Assembly: GCA_016124255.1 (NCBI GenBank)
Contig: WGOB01000082.1
Location: 1-48,542 of the forward strand
DNA from: Alphaproteobacteria bacterium
Lineage (GTDB): Bacteria; Pseudomonadota; Alphaproteobacteria; Caulobacterales; Aquidulcibacteraceae
DNA: 48,542 bases
Direction of reading: 5' to 3'
The notes under the pieces are model-generated. The model was not told the origin of the DNA. It saw only the letters and a program-made list of their open reading frames with translations, and ran no database searches. The position numbers and the translations under genes are program-made. Below, piece by piece: positions 35,744 to 43,545 of this stretch (within the stretch, counting starts at the first letter, position 1; each line of letters begins with the position of its first letter).

Positions 35744-36178
35744 ATGAGGTCCGCCGGCGTGATGACAACCGACGTTGCTTACGTGTCGCCGGACGACACT
35801 CTGCGCCGGGCCGCCGAGAAGATGGACGACCTCAACGTCGGGGTGCTGCCCGTGTGCGACGCCAACGAACTGATCGGCGTCGTGACCGATCGCGACATCA
35901 CGATCCGATCGACCGCCGCCGGCCATGCACCAGACGAGACCGCCGTTTCCGAGGCAATGACCACCGACCTCAAATGGTGCCTGGAGGACGATCCGGTCGC
36001 GGATGTGGTGGCCGAGATGACCGATCTGCAGGTACGCCGCATGCCCGTGCTCGACGGCAACCGGCGGCTCGTGGGGATGATCTCACTCGGGGACCTGGCC
36101 ACGCGCTGCGAGGACGAATCCATCTCGATCGAACACGCCCTGGCCCGGATCTCCCAGCCCTCGCGTCCGGACCGCTGA
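35744..36178 (+). CDS. CBS-domain pair protein
   Basis: A 144-residue protein that is almost only a CBS pair: VMTTDVAYVSPDDTLRRAA then GVLPVCDANELIGVVTDRDI, and AMTTDLKWCLEDDPVADVV then RRMPVLDGNRRLVGMISLGD. The TDRDI segment is the typical nucleotide-binding motif of stand-alone CBS proteins. AAGGAG at 8-base spacing supports the ATG at 35744. It is clearly related to the CBS protein at 37001 and has its own EcfG-type promoter. A partner enzyme is not identifiable. Confidence 0.88.
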   Translation: MRSAGVMTTDVAYVSPDDTLRRAAEKMDDLNVGVLPVCDANELIGVVTDRDITIRSTAAGHAPDETAVSEAMTTDLKWCLEDDPVADVVAEMTDLQVRRMPVLDGNRRLVGMISLGDLATRCEDESISIEHALARISQPSRPDR

Positions 36179-36186
36179 GGCGTCGG

Positions 36187-36789
36187 TCAGTGCCCGGTCG
36201 TGGCGCCGGGGTGCGGATCTTCGACCTTCGCAGGCGTCAACCGACCCCGGTTGGCGCGCAAGCCGCGCAATAGTTCCTCCACATAAGGAATGATCTCGAA
36301 GACAATGTTGGCAAGCAGCAGCGTCGTCAGATAGGCAGCCGGCAGCTGCTCGGACTTCCACGCCAGACTGAATCGAGCCGTGTCAGGGCCTGCTCCGAAC
36401 AGTGCCAGGAACTGTTCCCAGTGGCGCGACACGACGATCACGAGCGCCATCAGCGGGATCACCTCAAGGTAGCTGTGAACGTGCTGCTCGATGGGAGTCA
36501 CGGTACGGGCGGTGGTGGCGTACTGAACGTCCCAGAGCGCGGTCGCCTCGTGGACGAAGAAGGCAGCGATCATGAAGGCGATGATCAGTGCGTTGATCTC
36601 CAGGAACAACGCGGCCAGCAGCGGCAGTCCGACTTCGACGAACATCAGCAGGTGAATCAGCGACTCCTTGGCACCCGTGGTGGTCTCGATGTTCGAGGCC
36701 CGGTGGCACAGCCAGTCGGCGAACCCGACGGCGAGCCAGAGCGGGATGACGCCATACATCAGGATCAGAACGGATGGGTCGGACAACAC
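36187..36789 (-). CDS. His-rich integral membrane protein of unknown function
   Basis: About 200 residues with four predicted membrane segments (7-25, 45-80, 110-125, 155-170). Charged and His residues inside or near the helices are striking: WLCHRASNIETTTGAKESL, IHLLMFVEVGLPLL, FFVHEATALWDVQYA, TPIEQHVHSYLEVIP. The pattern of repeated His/Glu suggests a metal site, as in membrane di-iron enzymes, but no known family is firmly recognised. GTG 36789 is preferred (GGAGG at 36799-36795); GTG 36795 would overlap its own ribosome site. It converges on the CBS gene with 8 bases between stops. An EcfG-type promoter precedes it. Confidence 0.75.
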   Translation of the reverse strand: MLSDPSVLILMYGVIPLWLAVGFADWLCHRASNIETTTGAKESLIHLLMFVEVGLPLLAALFLEINALIIAFMIAAFFVHEATALWDVQYATTARTVTPIEQHVHSYLEVIPLMALVIVVSRHWEQFLALFGAGPDTARFSLAWKSEQLPAAYLTTLLLANIVFEIIPYVEELLRGLRANRGRLTPAKVEDPHPGATTGH

Positions 36790-36821
36790 CGTCACCTCCG
36801 GGCAGCACGACTTCGGCCTTC

Positions 36822-36847
36822 AACCCCAGTGCTGAGGGACGGGTTCC
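36822..36847 (-). promoter_or_regulatory. EcfG-type promoter for the His-rich membrane protein
   Basis: On the minus strand GGAAC (36847-36843), 16-base spacer and GGGTT (36826-36822), about 33 bases before the GTG start. The -10 is one base from the CGGTT seen at sodC and katE. The start-proximal position supports function. Confidence 0.5.
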
Positions 36848-36891
36848 GACAGCCGCACCGTGAGGAGCACGCCGATTCTTGCAGCGCCGCG

Positions 36892-36917
36892 GGAACAGTG
36901 TCCGTCCCTGCTTCGTT
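36892..36917 (+). promoter_or_regulatory. EcfG-type promoter for the CBS-cupin operon
   Basis: GGAAC (36892-36896), 17-base spacer and CGTT (36914-36917), about 84 bases before the CBS start at 37001. It is back to back with the promoter of the membrane-protein gene, so the two transcripts diverge from one region. Confidence 0.7.
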
Positions 36918-37000
36918 GGATCAGCGTGACCATGTGCCGACAGCCCCCCGCGGGGCGCCGGTCGGTTCCGGCGTGTCGGCGCCAACCGAGGAGATCGATG

Positions 37001-37435
37001 ATGAAAGTACGCGATGCGATGACCGACACCGTGCAGGTCGCCAGCCCTGACCAATCCATTCAGGCGGCCGCGCAGATCATGTCCGACATAGACGCGGGGG
37101 TGCTCCCGGTCGGCGAGAATGACCGCCTTGTCGGAATGCTCACCGACCGGGACATCGCCGTGCGGGCGGTCGCCCTGGGCAAGGACCCGCAGACCGCGGT
37201 GCGCGACGTCATGAGTGATGACGTGAAGTATTGCTTCGACGACGACGACGTTACGCAGGTCTGCGGCAACATGGCCGAGCAGCAGATTCGGCGGCTGCCG
37301 GTCGTCGACCGCGACAAGCGGCTGGTCGGCATTCTCTCGTTGGCCGACGTCGCGACCACCGACGGCGGTCAGTCCTCGGGCCGCGCCCTCTCCGGCATCT
37401 CGCAGCCGGGCGGCCACCATTCCCAGGCCCATTGA
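37001..37435 (+). CDS. CBS-domain pair protein
   Basis: A 144-residue CBS-pair protein: MKVRDAMTDTVQVASPDQSI, GVLPVGENDRLVGMLTDRDI, then VMSDDVKYCFDDDDVTQVC and RRLPVVDRDKRLVGILSLAD. It ends with a short His-containing tail. GAGGAG (36988-36993) favours the second of two adjacent ATGs. It is a paralogue of the protein at 35744, with the same block order. It is cotranscribed with the cupin gene and has its own EcfG-type promoter. Its role is presumably sensing adenylate state; the target is unknown. Confidence 0.88.
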   Translation: MKVRDAMTDTVQVASPDQSIQAAAQIMSDIDAGVLPVGENDRLVGMLTDRDIAVRAVALGKDPQTAVRDVMSDDVKYCFDDDDVTQVCGNMAEQQIRRLPVVDRDKRLVGILSLADVATTDGGQSSGRALSGISQPGGHHSQAH

Positions 37436-37501
37436 GAAGAGCCCCGGACGAATTCGTCGAGGCGACAGCGCATCGAAACGCGGCATCGGCAGGAGGCTGA
37501 G

Positions 37502-37843
37502 ATGACAATCGACACGACCGTGAAAAAGCTCACCAGCGAGGCCTCGCCGCGGGGGGCCATGGGGCAGAAGTACCTCGCCGCCGGCAAGCGGGTATCGATG
37601 CGGCTCTGGGAGAGCGAGACGCCGCATGCGAAGGACCCGGTCAGGCGCGAATACGAAACAGTCGGTTCCGTGGTCTCCGGCCGCGCCGAGCTGACGATCG
37701 AGGACCAGACGGTCAAGCTCGAGCCGGGCGATTCCTGGCTGGTGCCCGCCGGCGCACGCCACGCCTATCGGATCGTCGAGGCGTTCACTGCGGTCGAGGC
37801 GACCTCCCCGCCCGCCGAAGTGCATGGCCGCGACGAGCCCTGA
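37502..37843 (+). CDS. cupin-domain protein
   Basis: A 113-residue single-domain cupin. Motif 1 region is YETVGSVVSGRAELTIEDQT and motif 2 is LEPGDSWLVPAGARHAYRI, whose His and Gly/Pro spacing are typical. Motif 1 lacks the usual HxH pair, so metal binding would be incomplete; a regulatory or structural role is possible. AGGAGG lies 5-6 bases before the ATG. It follows the CBS gene by 66 bases and is followed by a strong stem-loop at 37858-37881, which probably ends the operon. Confidence 0.85.
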   Translation: MTIDTTVKKLTSEASPRGAMGQKYLAAGKRVSMRLWESETPHAKDPVRREYETVGSVVSGRAELTIEDQTVKLEPGDSWLVPAGARHAYRIVEAFTAVEATSPPAEVHGRDEP

Positions 37844-37857
37844 TCGACATCGCGATA

Positions 37858-37881
37858 TCCGGTGGCGAACACGCCACCGGA
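37858..37881 (+). terminator. 10-bp stem-loop after the cupin gene
   Basis: TCCGGTGGCG (37858-37867), loop AACA and CGCCACCGGA (37872-37881) form a perfect stem 15 bases after the cupin stop. There is no T-run, which is common in GC-rich alphaproteobacteria. It probably separates the CBS-cupin operon from the SYLF gene. Confidence 0.65.
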
Positions 37882-37929
37882 CGGCACGGGGGGCAACGCA
37901 AGACGCGTTCAACTGAACGGAGACTTGAG

Positions 37930-38682
37930 ATGCGTATGCACGACAGCCTGCGCCAGTATGCGGCTCCGCTGCTGGTCGGTTGCGCGATCGCGACCGCCCC
38001 GACGCTCGCGGTCGGGCTCGACAACGAACCGACGCCAGGCGTCACGCCGACACCAACCGAGAACGAGACCAATCCGAACACGCCCGACGCTGCCGAAGCC
38101 GATCGAACGGCTGCCCAGGAACTGGTCGACGAAGCGGTGACCGTCGTGAATGCGATGCAGTCCGACCCTGAAGTCGCCGCCCTCATGCGTCGGGCCGAGG
38201 GCATCTACATCGTGCCCGACTTCGGCCGCGCCGCCCTCGGCATTGGCGGCGAAGGTGGTGCCGGCGTGATGCTCTCGCACCAGGACGGCACCTGGACCGG
38301 CCCGGCATTCTACGATGTCGGCGGAGTCACGGCCGGCCTGGAGGCCGGCATCTCGGGGGGCCGGGTCGCCTTCCTCCTGATGAGCGATCAGGCGGTCCAG
38401 AACTTCAAGCAGAAGGACTCGTTTTCGCTCAGCGCCGACGCCGGGTTCACCATACTGAACTACTCGGCCAACGCCGGCACTTCCTGGGGCAAGGGCGATG
38501 TCGTCACATGGTCGGACACCCAGGGGGTGTTCGCCGGCGCCGGGGTCGGCGTCTCGGATGTCAAATGGAACGCCGGCCGGAACGCGCAGTACTACGGCTC
38601 CAACGTGATGCCGAACAGCGTCCTCGCGGGCAACGTGCGCACCGAACGGGGCGGACACCTGAAGGACGCGCTCGCCGGATAG
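37930..38682 (+). CDS. exported SYLF-domain (Ysc84-like) protein
   Basis: A 250-residue protein with a signal peptide (to about residue 28) and a Pro/Thr/Asn-rich linker (TPGVTPTPTENETNPNTPD). The SYLF/Ysc84 domain contains AEGIYIVPDFGRAALGIGGE, GAGVMLSHQDG, WTGPAFYDVGGVTAG and QAVQNF. SYLF domains bind phosphoinositides in eukaryotes; bacterial members are exported or lipoprotein-like and of unknown function. The start ATG 37930 has GGAG upstream. No EcfG-type site is seen directly before it. It is convergent with exoD. Confidence 0.87.
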   Translation: MRMHDSLRQYAAPLLVGCAIATAPTLAVGLDNEPTPGVTPTPTENETNPNTPDAAEADRTAAQELVDEAVTVVNAMQSDPEVAALMRRAEGIYIVPDFGRAALGIGGEGGAGVMLSHQDGTWTGPAFYDVGGVTAGLEAGISGGRVAFLLMSDQAVQNFKQKDSFSLSADAGFTILNYSANAGTSWGKGDVVTWSDTQGVFAGAGVGVSDVKWNAGRNAQYYGSNVMPNSVLAGNVRTERGGHLKDALAG

Positions 38683-38728
38683 GCAGCGCCGACATTCGCC
38701 GGGGGCGGCGCCCGCCGCCTCCGGCCCT

Positions 38729-39346
38729 CTACATCATCATGCTTGCGACGAACACGCCGGCGGCCACTGTCATCGCCATGGCGACGATCGATAGCAAGCC
38801 GTCATGAGCGGAGAGCGCCAATCCGTACACGGCGATCACGGCCCCGACGACCGAACTGGCCGTCGGCACGAGTTCGAGTAGCGGTATGACCGACGCCATC
38901 AGCAGGCAGACTGCCGCGATGGCACGTGCGAACGGCCCCATGGTCAGGAACTCCAGGCGCGGCCCGATCACCCGGTCAACCTGTTTGGCGACCTTGCCTG
39001 ACCACTTCCCGCCGCGGCGCAGCGCTGCGTGGTCGATGCTCCGGTTCACCAGAAATCCTGGAAGCCATGGACCGTGCCGGCCGATCAGCATCTGCCCCGC
39101 GACCAGGATCAGGCACGCGCCGACCAGGCTGGAGAAGCCGGGTACCGCGCTCAACGGAGACACCACGAGAATGCTCGGCATCAGCAGCATCGGACCGTAA
39201 GACCGCGGGCCGACATGATCCAGTATCTCGCCGATCCGCACGCGCTGCCCTCCGTCGCCCGCCTCGGCGATCCGTTCGACGACCTCGCTCAACGTTTGGA
39301 CCCGTGGCGGCCGCCGACAGCCGCGATTGCTCATGGTGCCGTCCAT
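38729..39346 (-). CDS. exoD: ExoD-family membrane protein
   Basis: A 205-residue membrane protein of the ExoD family, linked in rhizobia to exopolysaccharide synthesis and alkaline tolerance. A cytoplasmic N-terminal part contains TLSEVVERIAEAG and VRIGEILDHVGPRSYGPMLL; PSILVVSPLSAVPG and GRHGPWLPGFL are family landmarks, followed by several helices. ATG 39346 (MDGTMSN) and ATG 39334 (MSNRG) are both possible starts, with only weak ribosome sites. It diverges from the formate dehydrogenase operon. No clear EcfG-type promoter was found on this strand. Confidence 0.85.
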   Translation of the reverse strand: MDGTMSNRGCRRPPRVQTLSEVVERIAEAGDGGQRVRIGEILDHVGPRSYGPMLLMPSILVVSPLSAVPGFSSLVGACLILVAGQMLIGRHGPWLPGFLVNRSIDHAALRRGGKWSGKVAKQVDRVIGPRLEFLTMGPFARAIAAVCLLMASVIPLLELVPTASSVVGAVIAVYGLALSAHDGLLSIVAMAMTVAAGVFVASMMM

Positions 39347-39424
39347 CGCTCCGTTCACTTCCCTGGCCACTGTCCGACGGGTACGCACACGGGCCGCCGG
39401 ACCGGTTCGCGTCGCGCTCCCTTG

Positions 39425-39449
39425 GGAACAATCCACGCTGTCGTCCGTT
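39425..39449 (+). promoter_or_regulatory. EcfG-type promoter for the formate dehydrogenase operon
   Basis: GGAAC (39425-39429), 16-base spacer and CGTT (39446-39449), about 34 bases before the first gene of the operon. Both boxes are exact. It implies formate dehydrogenase is made as part of the general stress response. Confidence 0.65.
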
Positions 39450-39482
39450 GCGTCGGAGAAGGAAACCTTCGAGGTGTTCCCG

Positions 39483-39683
39483 ATGGCCGACGACGACGTG
39501 AAGACGGACAGGCGCAGCTTCCTCGGGATGGCCGCCGCAGCAGCAGCCGGTGGCGTTGCCGCGCCCCGGATGGCAGTTGGACCTGAAACTCCGCCGATAT
39601 CGGGCTCGGCGACGACGGCAGCGGCGGACACCTATCAGGAGACTGAGCACATCCGCGCTGCCTACCGGCGAATGCGGTTCTGA
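39483..39683 (+). CDS. small Tat-signal protein of formate dehydrogenase operons
   Basis: A 66-residue protein with a twin-arginine motif (KTDRRSFLGMAAAAAAGGVA) and a short mature part ending YRRMRF. Proteins of this kind (formate dehydrogenase region TAT target) occur just upstream of FDH alpha genes in many proteobacteria; their function is unknown. GAGGTG lies about 8 bases before ATG 39483. It ends 27 bases before the alpha subunit, so it is certainly in the same operon. Confidence 0.8.
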   Translation: MADDDVKTDRRSFLGMAAAAAAGGVAAPRMAVGPETPPISGSATTAAADTYQETEHIRAAYRRMRF

Positions 39684-39710
39684 GCGCGATCGAACGGAGG
39701 GAGAACCCGG

Positions 39711-42700
39711 ATGCTGCGGAGGAAGCCACATGACAATGGAACCGGTCGGAGCCGACTGCGGGCTGCCCGGCCCGACACGACGGTGGATCGGCGGAGGTTC
39801 CTGGCGAGTGCTGGCCTCGCCGCCGGCGGGTTGGCCGCGGTCGGGACCGCGGGCGGCGGGATGGTCCGCAAGGCTCGCGCCGAAGGCGCAAAGCCGTCGT
39901 CAGTCGAGCGGCGCAAGACCGTCTGCCCGTTCTGCGCCGTCGGCTGCTCGATCTGGGCAGAGGTCGAGAACGGCGTGTGGACCGGCCAGGAGCCCGTGTT
40001 CGAGAGCCCCGTCAACATGGGAACGCACTGCGCGAAGGGCGCTGCCACCCGCGAACTGGCCATCGGCCATCGGCGCCTCAAGTACCCCACCAAGTTGGAC
40101 AACGGTCGCTGGACGCGCATTTCGTGGGCGCAGGCGATCGACGAGATCGGCGACCGGATGCTGAAGATCCGGGAGGAGTCCGGCCCCGACTCCGTTTACT
40201 GGCTCGGCTCGGCGAAGTTCTCCAACGCGGCCGGCTACCTGTTCCGCAAGTTCGCGGCGATGTGGGGAACCAACAACGTCGACCACCAGGCCCGCATCTG
40301 CCACTCCACGACCGTCGCCGGCGTCGCCAACACCTTCGGCTACGGCGCGATGACCAACTCCTTCAACGATATCCACAATGCGAAGTCGATCTTCCTTCTC
40401 GGCGGCAATCCGGCCGAGGCCCACCCGGTCTCGATGCTGCACCTGCTCCGCGCCAAGGAGAACGGCGCCAAGCTGATCGTCGTCGATCCGCGGTTCACGC
40501 GCACGGCGGCCCATGCCGACGAATTCGTGCGCATCCGGACAGGGACCGACGTGGCATTCCTTTGGGGAGTGCTCTGGCACATCCTCGAGAACGGTTGGGA
40601 GGACGAGCAATTCCTGCGTCAACGGGTCTTCGGCTTCGATGAGATCCGCCGGGAGGTCGCGAAGTATCTGCCGGGCGAGGTCGAGGACATCACCGGAGTG
40701 CCGCGCGACCAGATCGAGCGCGTGGCCAGGATCGTGGCCGAGAACCGGCCAGGGACGCTGATCTGGTGCATGGGCCTGACCCAATCGACCATCGGCAACA
40801 GCAACACGCGGGCAGCATCGATCTTCCAGCTGGCGCTCGGCAACGTCGGCAAGTCGGGCGGCGGCACCAACATCTTCCGTGGCCACGACAATGTGCAGGG
40901 AGCGACCGACCTCGGCGTGCTGTGCCATACCCTGCCCGCCTACTATGGCCTTACCACCGGCGCCTGGAGGCACTGGGCCCGCGTCTGGGACGTCGACTAC
41001 GAGTGGCTGAAGGGACGCTTCGCCTCGCAGCAACTGATGGAGGCTGACGGCATCCCGGTGTCGCGCTGGTTCGACGGCGCGCTCGAGGCGAAAGAGAACA
41101 TCGAGCAACCGGACAACATCCGCGCCATGGTCTTCTGGGGCCACGCCCCCAACTCACAGTCGCGCGGACCCGACGTGAAGGCCGGCCTGGAGAAAGTCGA
41201 TCTGCTGGTGATCGTCGATCCCGTGCCGACCCTGTCATCGGTCCTCGGCGACCGGCAGGACGGCGTCTATCTGCTGCCGGCGGGCTCGACCATGGAGATC
41301 GCCGGGTCGGTGACCAACTCGCAGCGGGCGCTGCAATGGCGCGAGCAGGTCATGGCGCCGATGTTCGAGGCCAAGGGTGACTACGAGATCATGTATCTCT
41401 TCGCCCGAAAGTTCGGCTTCGCGGAGGAACTCTGTCGCCACATTGCGGTCGAGAACGACGAGCCGGTTGCCGAGGACATCCTGCGTGAGATCAACCGGGG
41501 TTCCTGGACGATCGGATACACCGGCCAGTCGCCCGAGCGCCTCAAGCTGCACATGGAGCACCAGGACAAGTTCGACAGCACCACCCTGTTGGGCATGAGC
41601 GGTCCGGTGAAGGGCGAGTACTACGGGCTGCCCTGGCCCTGCTGGGGGCCGCCGGAGATGCGGCATCCCGGGACCCGCAGCCTGTGGGACCAGTCGCTGC
41701 CGGTCGCCAAGGGAGGTCTGCCGTTCCGCGCGCGCTGGGGCGTCGAGCACGACGGACAGAACCTGCTGGCGGAAGGCTCCTACCCGGCCGGGTCCGAGAT
41801 CGAGGACGGGTATCCCGAGTTCACGTACGCGATCCTGCAGAAGCTGGGCTGGCATACCGAGTTGACGCCGGTGGAGCAGCTGGCGATCGCGGCGGTCGCC
41901 GCCGGATCCTTTCGACCTGAGATGTTGACGCTGACAGGCGCCGAGGCCGAGCGACGCCTGCGGAGCCTGCTCGACGACAATGCCGGGAAGACCCGTCCGT
42001 CGCGCAAATCCGGGCATCTCGACCTCGAGGACGGCGACGGGTCGACGGATGTCACGCCGGGCCCGACGGCCATCGAGCAGACGGACCCGACCGCACGGGA
42101 GGCGGCGCGAACCTACGAACGCTACACGCCGGAGGGCATCGAGAAGAAGAAGCCGGGGAGCGACACCGGCACCGGCAAGGCCGATCTCGGCGGCGGGGGC
42201 GAGGACGGCGGTCAGAAGATGAGCGACGGTGACAGCTTCGAAGGCAGGCTGCTTCGGGTGAACTGGAAGACCGATCTCTCCGGGGGCATTCAGCGCGTGG
42301 CGATCGCGCATGGCTGCGCGCCGTTCGGCAATGGCAAAGCCCGTGCCGTCGTATGGAACTTTCCCGACCCGGTGCCGATACACCGCGAGCCCCTGTACAC
42401 GCCTCGGCGCGATCTCGTGGCGAAGTACCGAACCTATGACGACCGTTTGAAGTATCGCGTGCCGACGCTCTACTGGTCGATCCAGAAGGAGGACTTCAGC
42501 AAGGAGTTTCCGCTGATCCTGACCACCGGGCGCCTGGTGGAGCATGAAGGCGGCGGCGACGAGACGCGCTCGAACATATGGCTCGCCGAGCTGCAGCAGG
42601 AGATGTTCGCTGAGGTCAACCCCGAGGACGCCCGTGCCCGAGGCATCGCGGACGGCGACATGATCTGGCTGCACACGCCCGAAGGGGCCCGAATCAAAGT

Positions 42701-42920
42701 GGCCGTGCAGAGCACGACGCGCGTCGGCCGCGGCACCGTCTTCATGCCTTTCCACTTCGGCGGCCACTACCAGGGCCGGGACCTGTCGGCGAAATATCCC
42801 GAGGGCACGGTCCCCTACGTGGTCGGCGAGGCCGCCAACACCGTCGCGACCTATGGCTATGACGTCGTGACCTTCATGCAGGAAACCAAGGGCACGCTCT
42901 GCCGGATCGAGCGGGCCTGA
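39711..42920 (+). CDS. fdhA: formate dehydrogenase alpha subunit (molybdopterin, Cys-type, Tat-exported)
   Basis: A 1069-residue catalytic subunit oxidising formate to CO2 in the periplasm. The Tat leader reads DRRRFLASAGLAAGG. The [4Fe-4S] ligands are Cys72, Cys75, Cys79 (CPFCAVGC) and Cys107 (THCAKGA). The Mo ligand is Cys197, next to His198 in RICHSTTVAG, so no selenocysteine is used. Molybdopterin-domain blocks include FLLGGNPAEAHPV and GLTQSTIGN; the C-terminal dinucleotide-binding domain holds LTTGRLVEHEGGG. Residues about 765-850 are an unusual Gly/Asp/Lys-rich insert without fold-like pattern. The beta and gamma subunits follow directly. Confidence 0.95.
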   Translation: MLRRKPHDNGTGRSRLRAARPDTTVDRRRFLASAGLAAGGLAAVGTAGGGMVRKARAEGAKPSSVERRKTVCPFCAVGCSIWAEVENGVWTGQEPVFESPVNMGTHCAKGAATRELAIGHRRLKYPTKLDNGRWTRISWAQAIDEIGDRMLKIREESGPDSVYWLGSAKFSNAAGYLFRKFAAMWGTNNVDHQARICHSTTVAGVANTFGYGAMTNSFNDIHNAKSIFLLGGNPAEAHPVSMLHLLRAKENGAKLIVVDPRFTRTAAHADEFVRIRTGTDVAFLWGVLWHILENGWEDEQFLRQRVFGFDEIRREVAKYLPGEVEDITGVPRDQIERVARIVAENRPGTLIWCMGLTQSTIGNSNTRAASIFQLALGNVGKSGGGTNIFRGHDNVQGATDLGVLCHTLPAYYGLTTGAWRHWARVWDVDYEWLKGRFASQQLMEADGIPVSRWFDGALEAKENIEQPDNIRAMVFWGHAPNSQSRGPDVKAGLEKVDLLVIVDPVPTLSSVLGDRQDGVYLLPAGSTMEIAGSVTNSQRALQWREQVMAPMFEAKGDYEIMYLFARKFGFAEELCRHIAVENDEPVAEDILREINRGSWTIGYTGQSPERLKLHMEHQDKFDSTTLLGMSGPVKGEYYGLPWPCWGPPEMRHPGTRSLWDQSLPVAKGGLPFRARWGVEHDGQNLLAEGSYPAGSEIEDGYPEFTYAILQKLGWHTELTPVEQLAIAAVAAGSFRPEMLTLTGAEAERRLRSLLDDNAGKTRPSRKSGHLDLEDGDGSTDVTPGPTAIEQTDPTAREAARTYERYTPEGIEKKKPGSDTGTGKADLGGGGEDGGQKMSDGDSFEGRLLRVNWKTDLSGGIQRVAIAHGCAPFGNGKARAVVWNFPDPVPIHREPLYTPRRDLVAKYRTYDDRLKYRVPTLYWSIQKEDFSKEFPLILTTGRLVEHEGGGDETRSNIWLAELQQEMFAEVNPEDARARGIADGDMIWLHTPEGARIKVAVQSTTRVGRGTVFMPFHFGGHYQGRDLSAKYPEGTVPYVVGEAANTVATYGYDVVTFMQETKGTLCRIERA

Positions 42921-42931
42921 GGAGGCTCGAA

Positions 42932-43531
42932 ATGGCCAGAATGAAATTCCTCTGCGATGCCGAACGCTGCATCGAGTGCAATGCCTGTACGACGGCCTGC
43001 AAGAACGAGCACGAGGTACCCTGGGGAATGCAGCGTCGCCGTCTGGTTACGGTCAACGACGGCGAGCCGGGCGAGAAGTCGCTCTCGGTGTCGTGCATGC
43101 ACTGCACCGACGCGCCGTGCATAGCGGTCTGCCCGGTGTCCTGCATCTACCAGACGGACACCGGTATCGTCCTACACGACAAGACCATCTGCATCGGCTG
43201 CGGCTACTGCTTCTACGCGTGCCCGTTCGGCGCACCTCAGTTCCCACGGAGCTCGAACTTCGGCACCCGCGGCAAGATGGACAAGTGCACCTTCTGCGCC
43301 GGCGGCCCGGAGACCGACGGATCCGAAGCCGAGTTCGGGAAGTACGGCCGGAACCGGGTTGCCGAGGGTAAATTGCCGCTCTGCGCCGAGGTCTGCTCGA
43401 CGCGCGCCCTGCTGGGCGGCGACGGCGACGTGGTCGCCGATATCTACAAGGAGCGCGTGATCCGCCGCGGCTATGGCAGCGGGGCCTGGGGCTGGTCGAC
43501 CGCCTACTACGGCCCCACCCATGATAGCTGA
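42932..43531 (+). CDS. fdhB: formate dehydrogenase beta subunit (four-cluster ferredoxin)
   Basis: A 199-residue electron-transfer subunit with four Cys groups: CIECNACTTACKNEH, CMHCTDAPCIAVCP, CIGCGYCFYACPFGAP, and a last group split between CTFC and LPLCAEVC. These would bind four [4Fe-4S] clusters. It has no C-terminal membrane helix, unlike E. coli FdnH, so it rests on the cytochrome b subunit. GGAGG 6 bases before ATG 42932 supports the start. It carries electrons from the alpha subunit to the gamma subunit. Confidence 0.95.
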   Translation: MARMKFLCDAERCIECNACTTACKNEHEVPWGMQRRRLVTVNDGEPGEKSLSVSCMHCTDAPCIAVCPVSCIYQTDTGIVLHDKTICIGCGYCFYACPFGAPQFPRSSNFGTRGKMDKCTFCAGGPETDGSEAEFGKYGRNRVAEGKLPLCAEVCSTRALLGGDGDVVADIYKERVIRRGYGSGAWGWSTAYYGPTHDS

Positions 43532-43545
43532 CGAAGGAGAACGCC

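Noticed and set aside
39711-42920. Selenocysteine in the formate dehydrogenase alpha subunit
   Set aside because: The position is an ordinary Cys codon in RICHSTTVAG, and the frame has no internal TGA.
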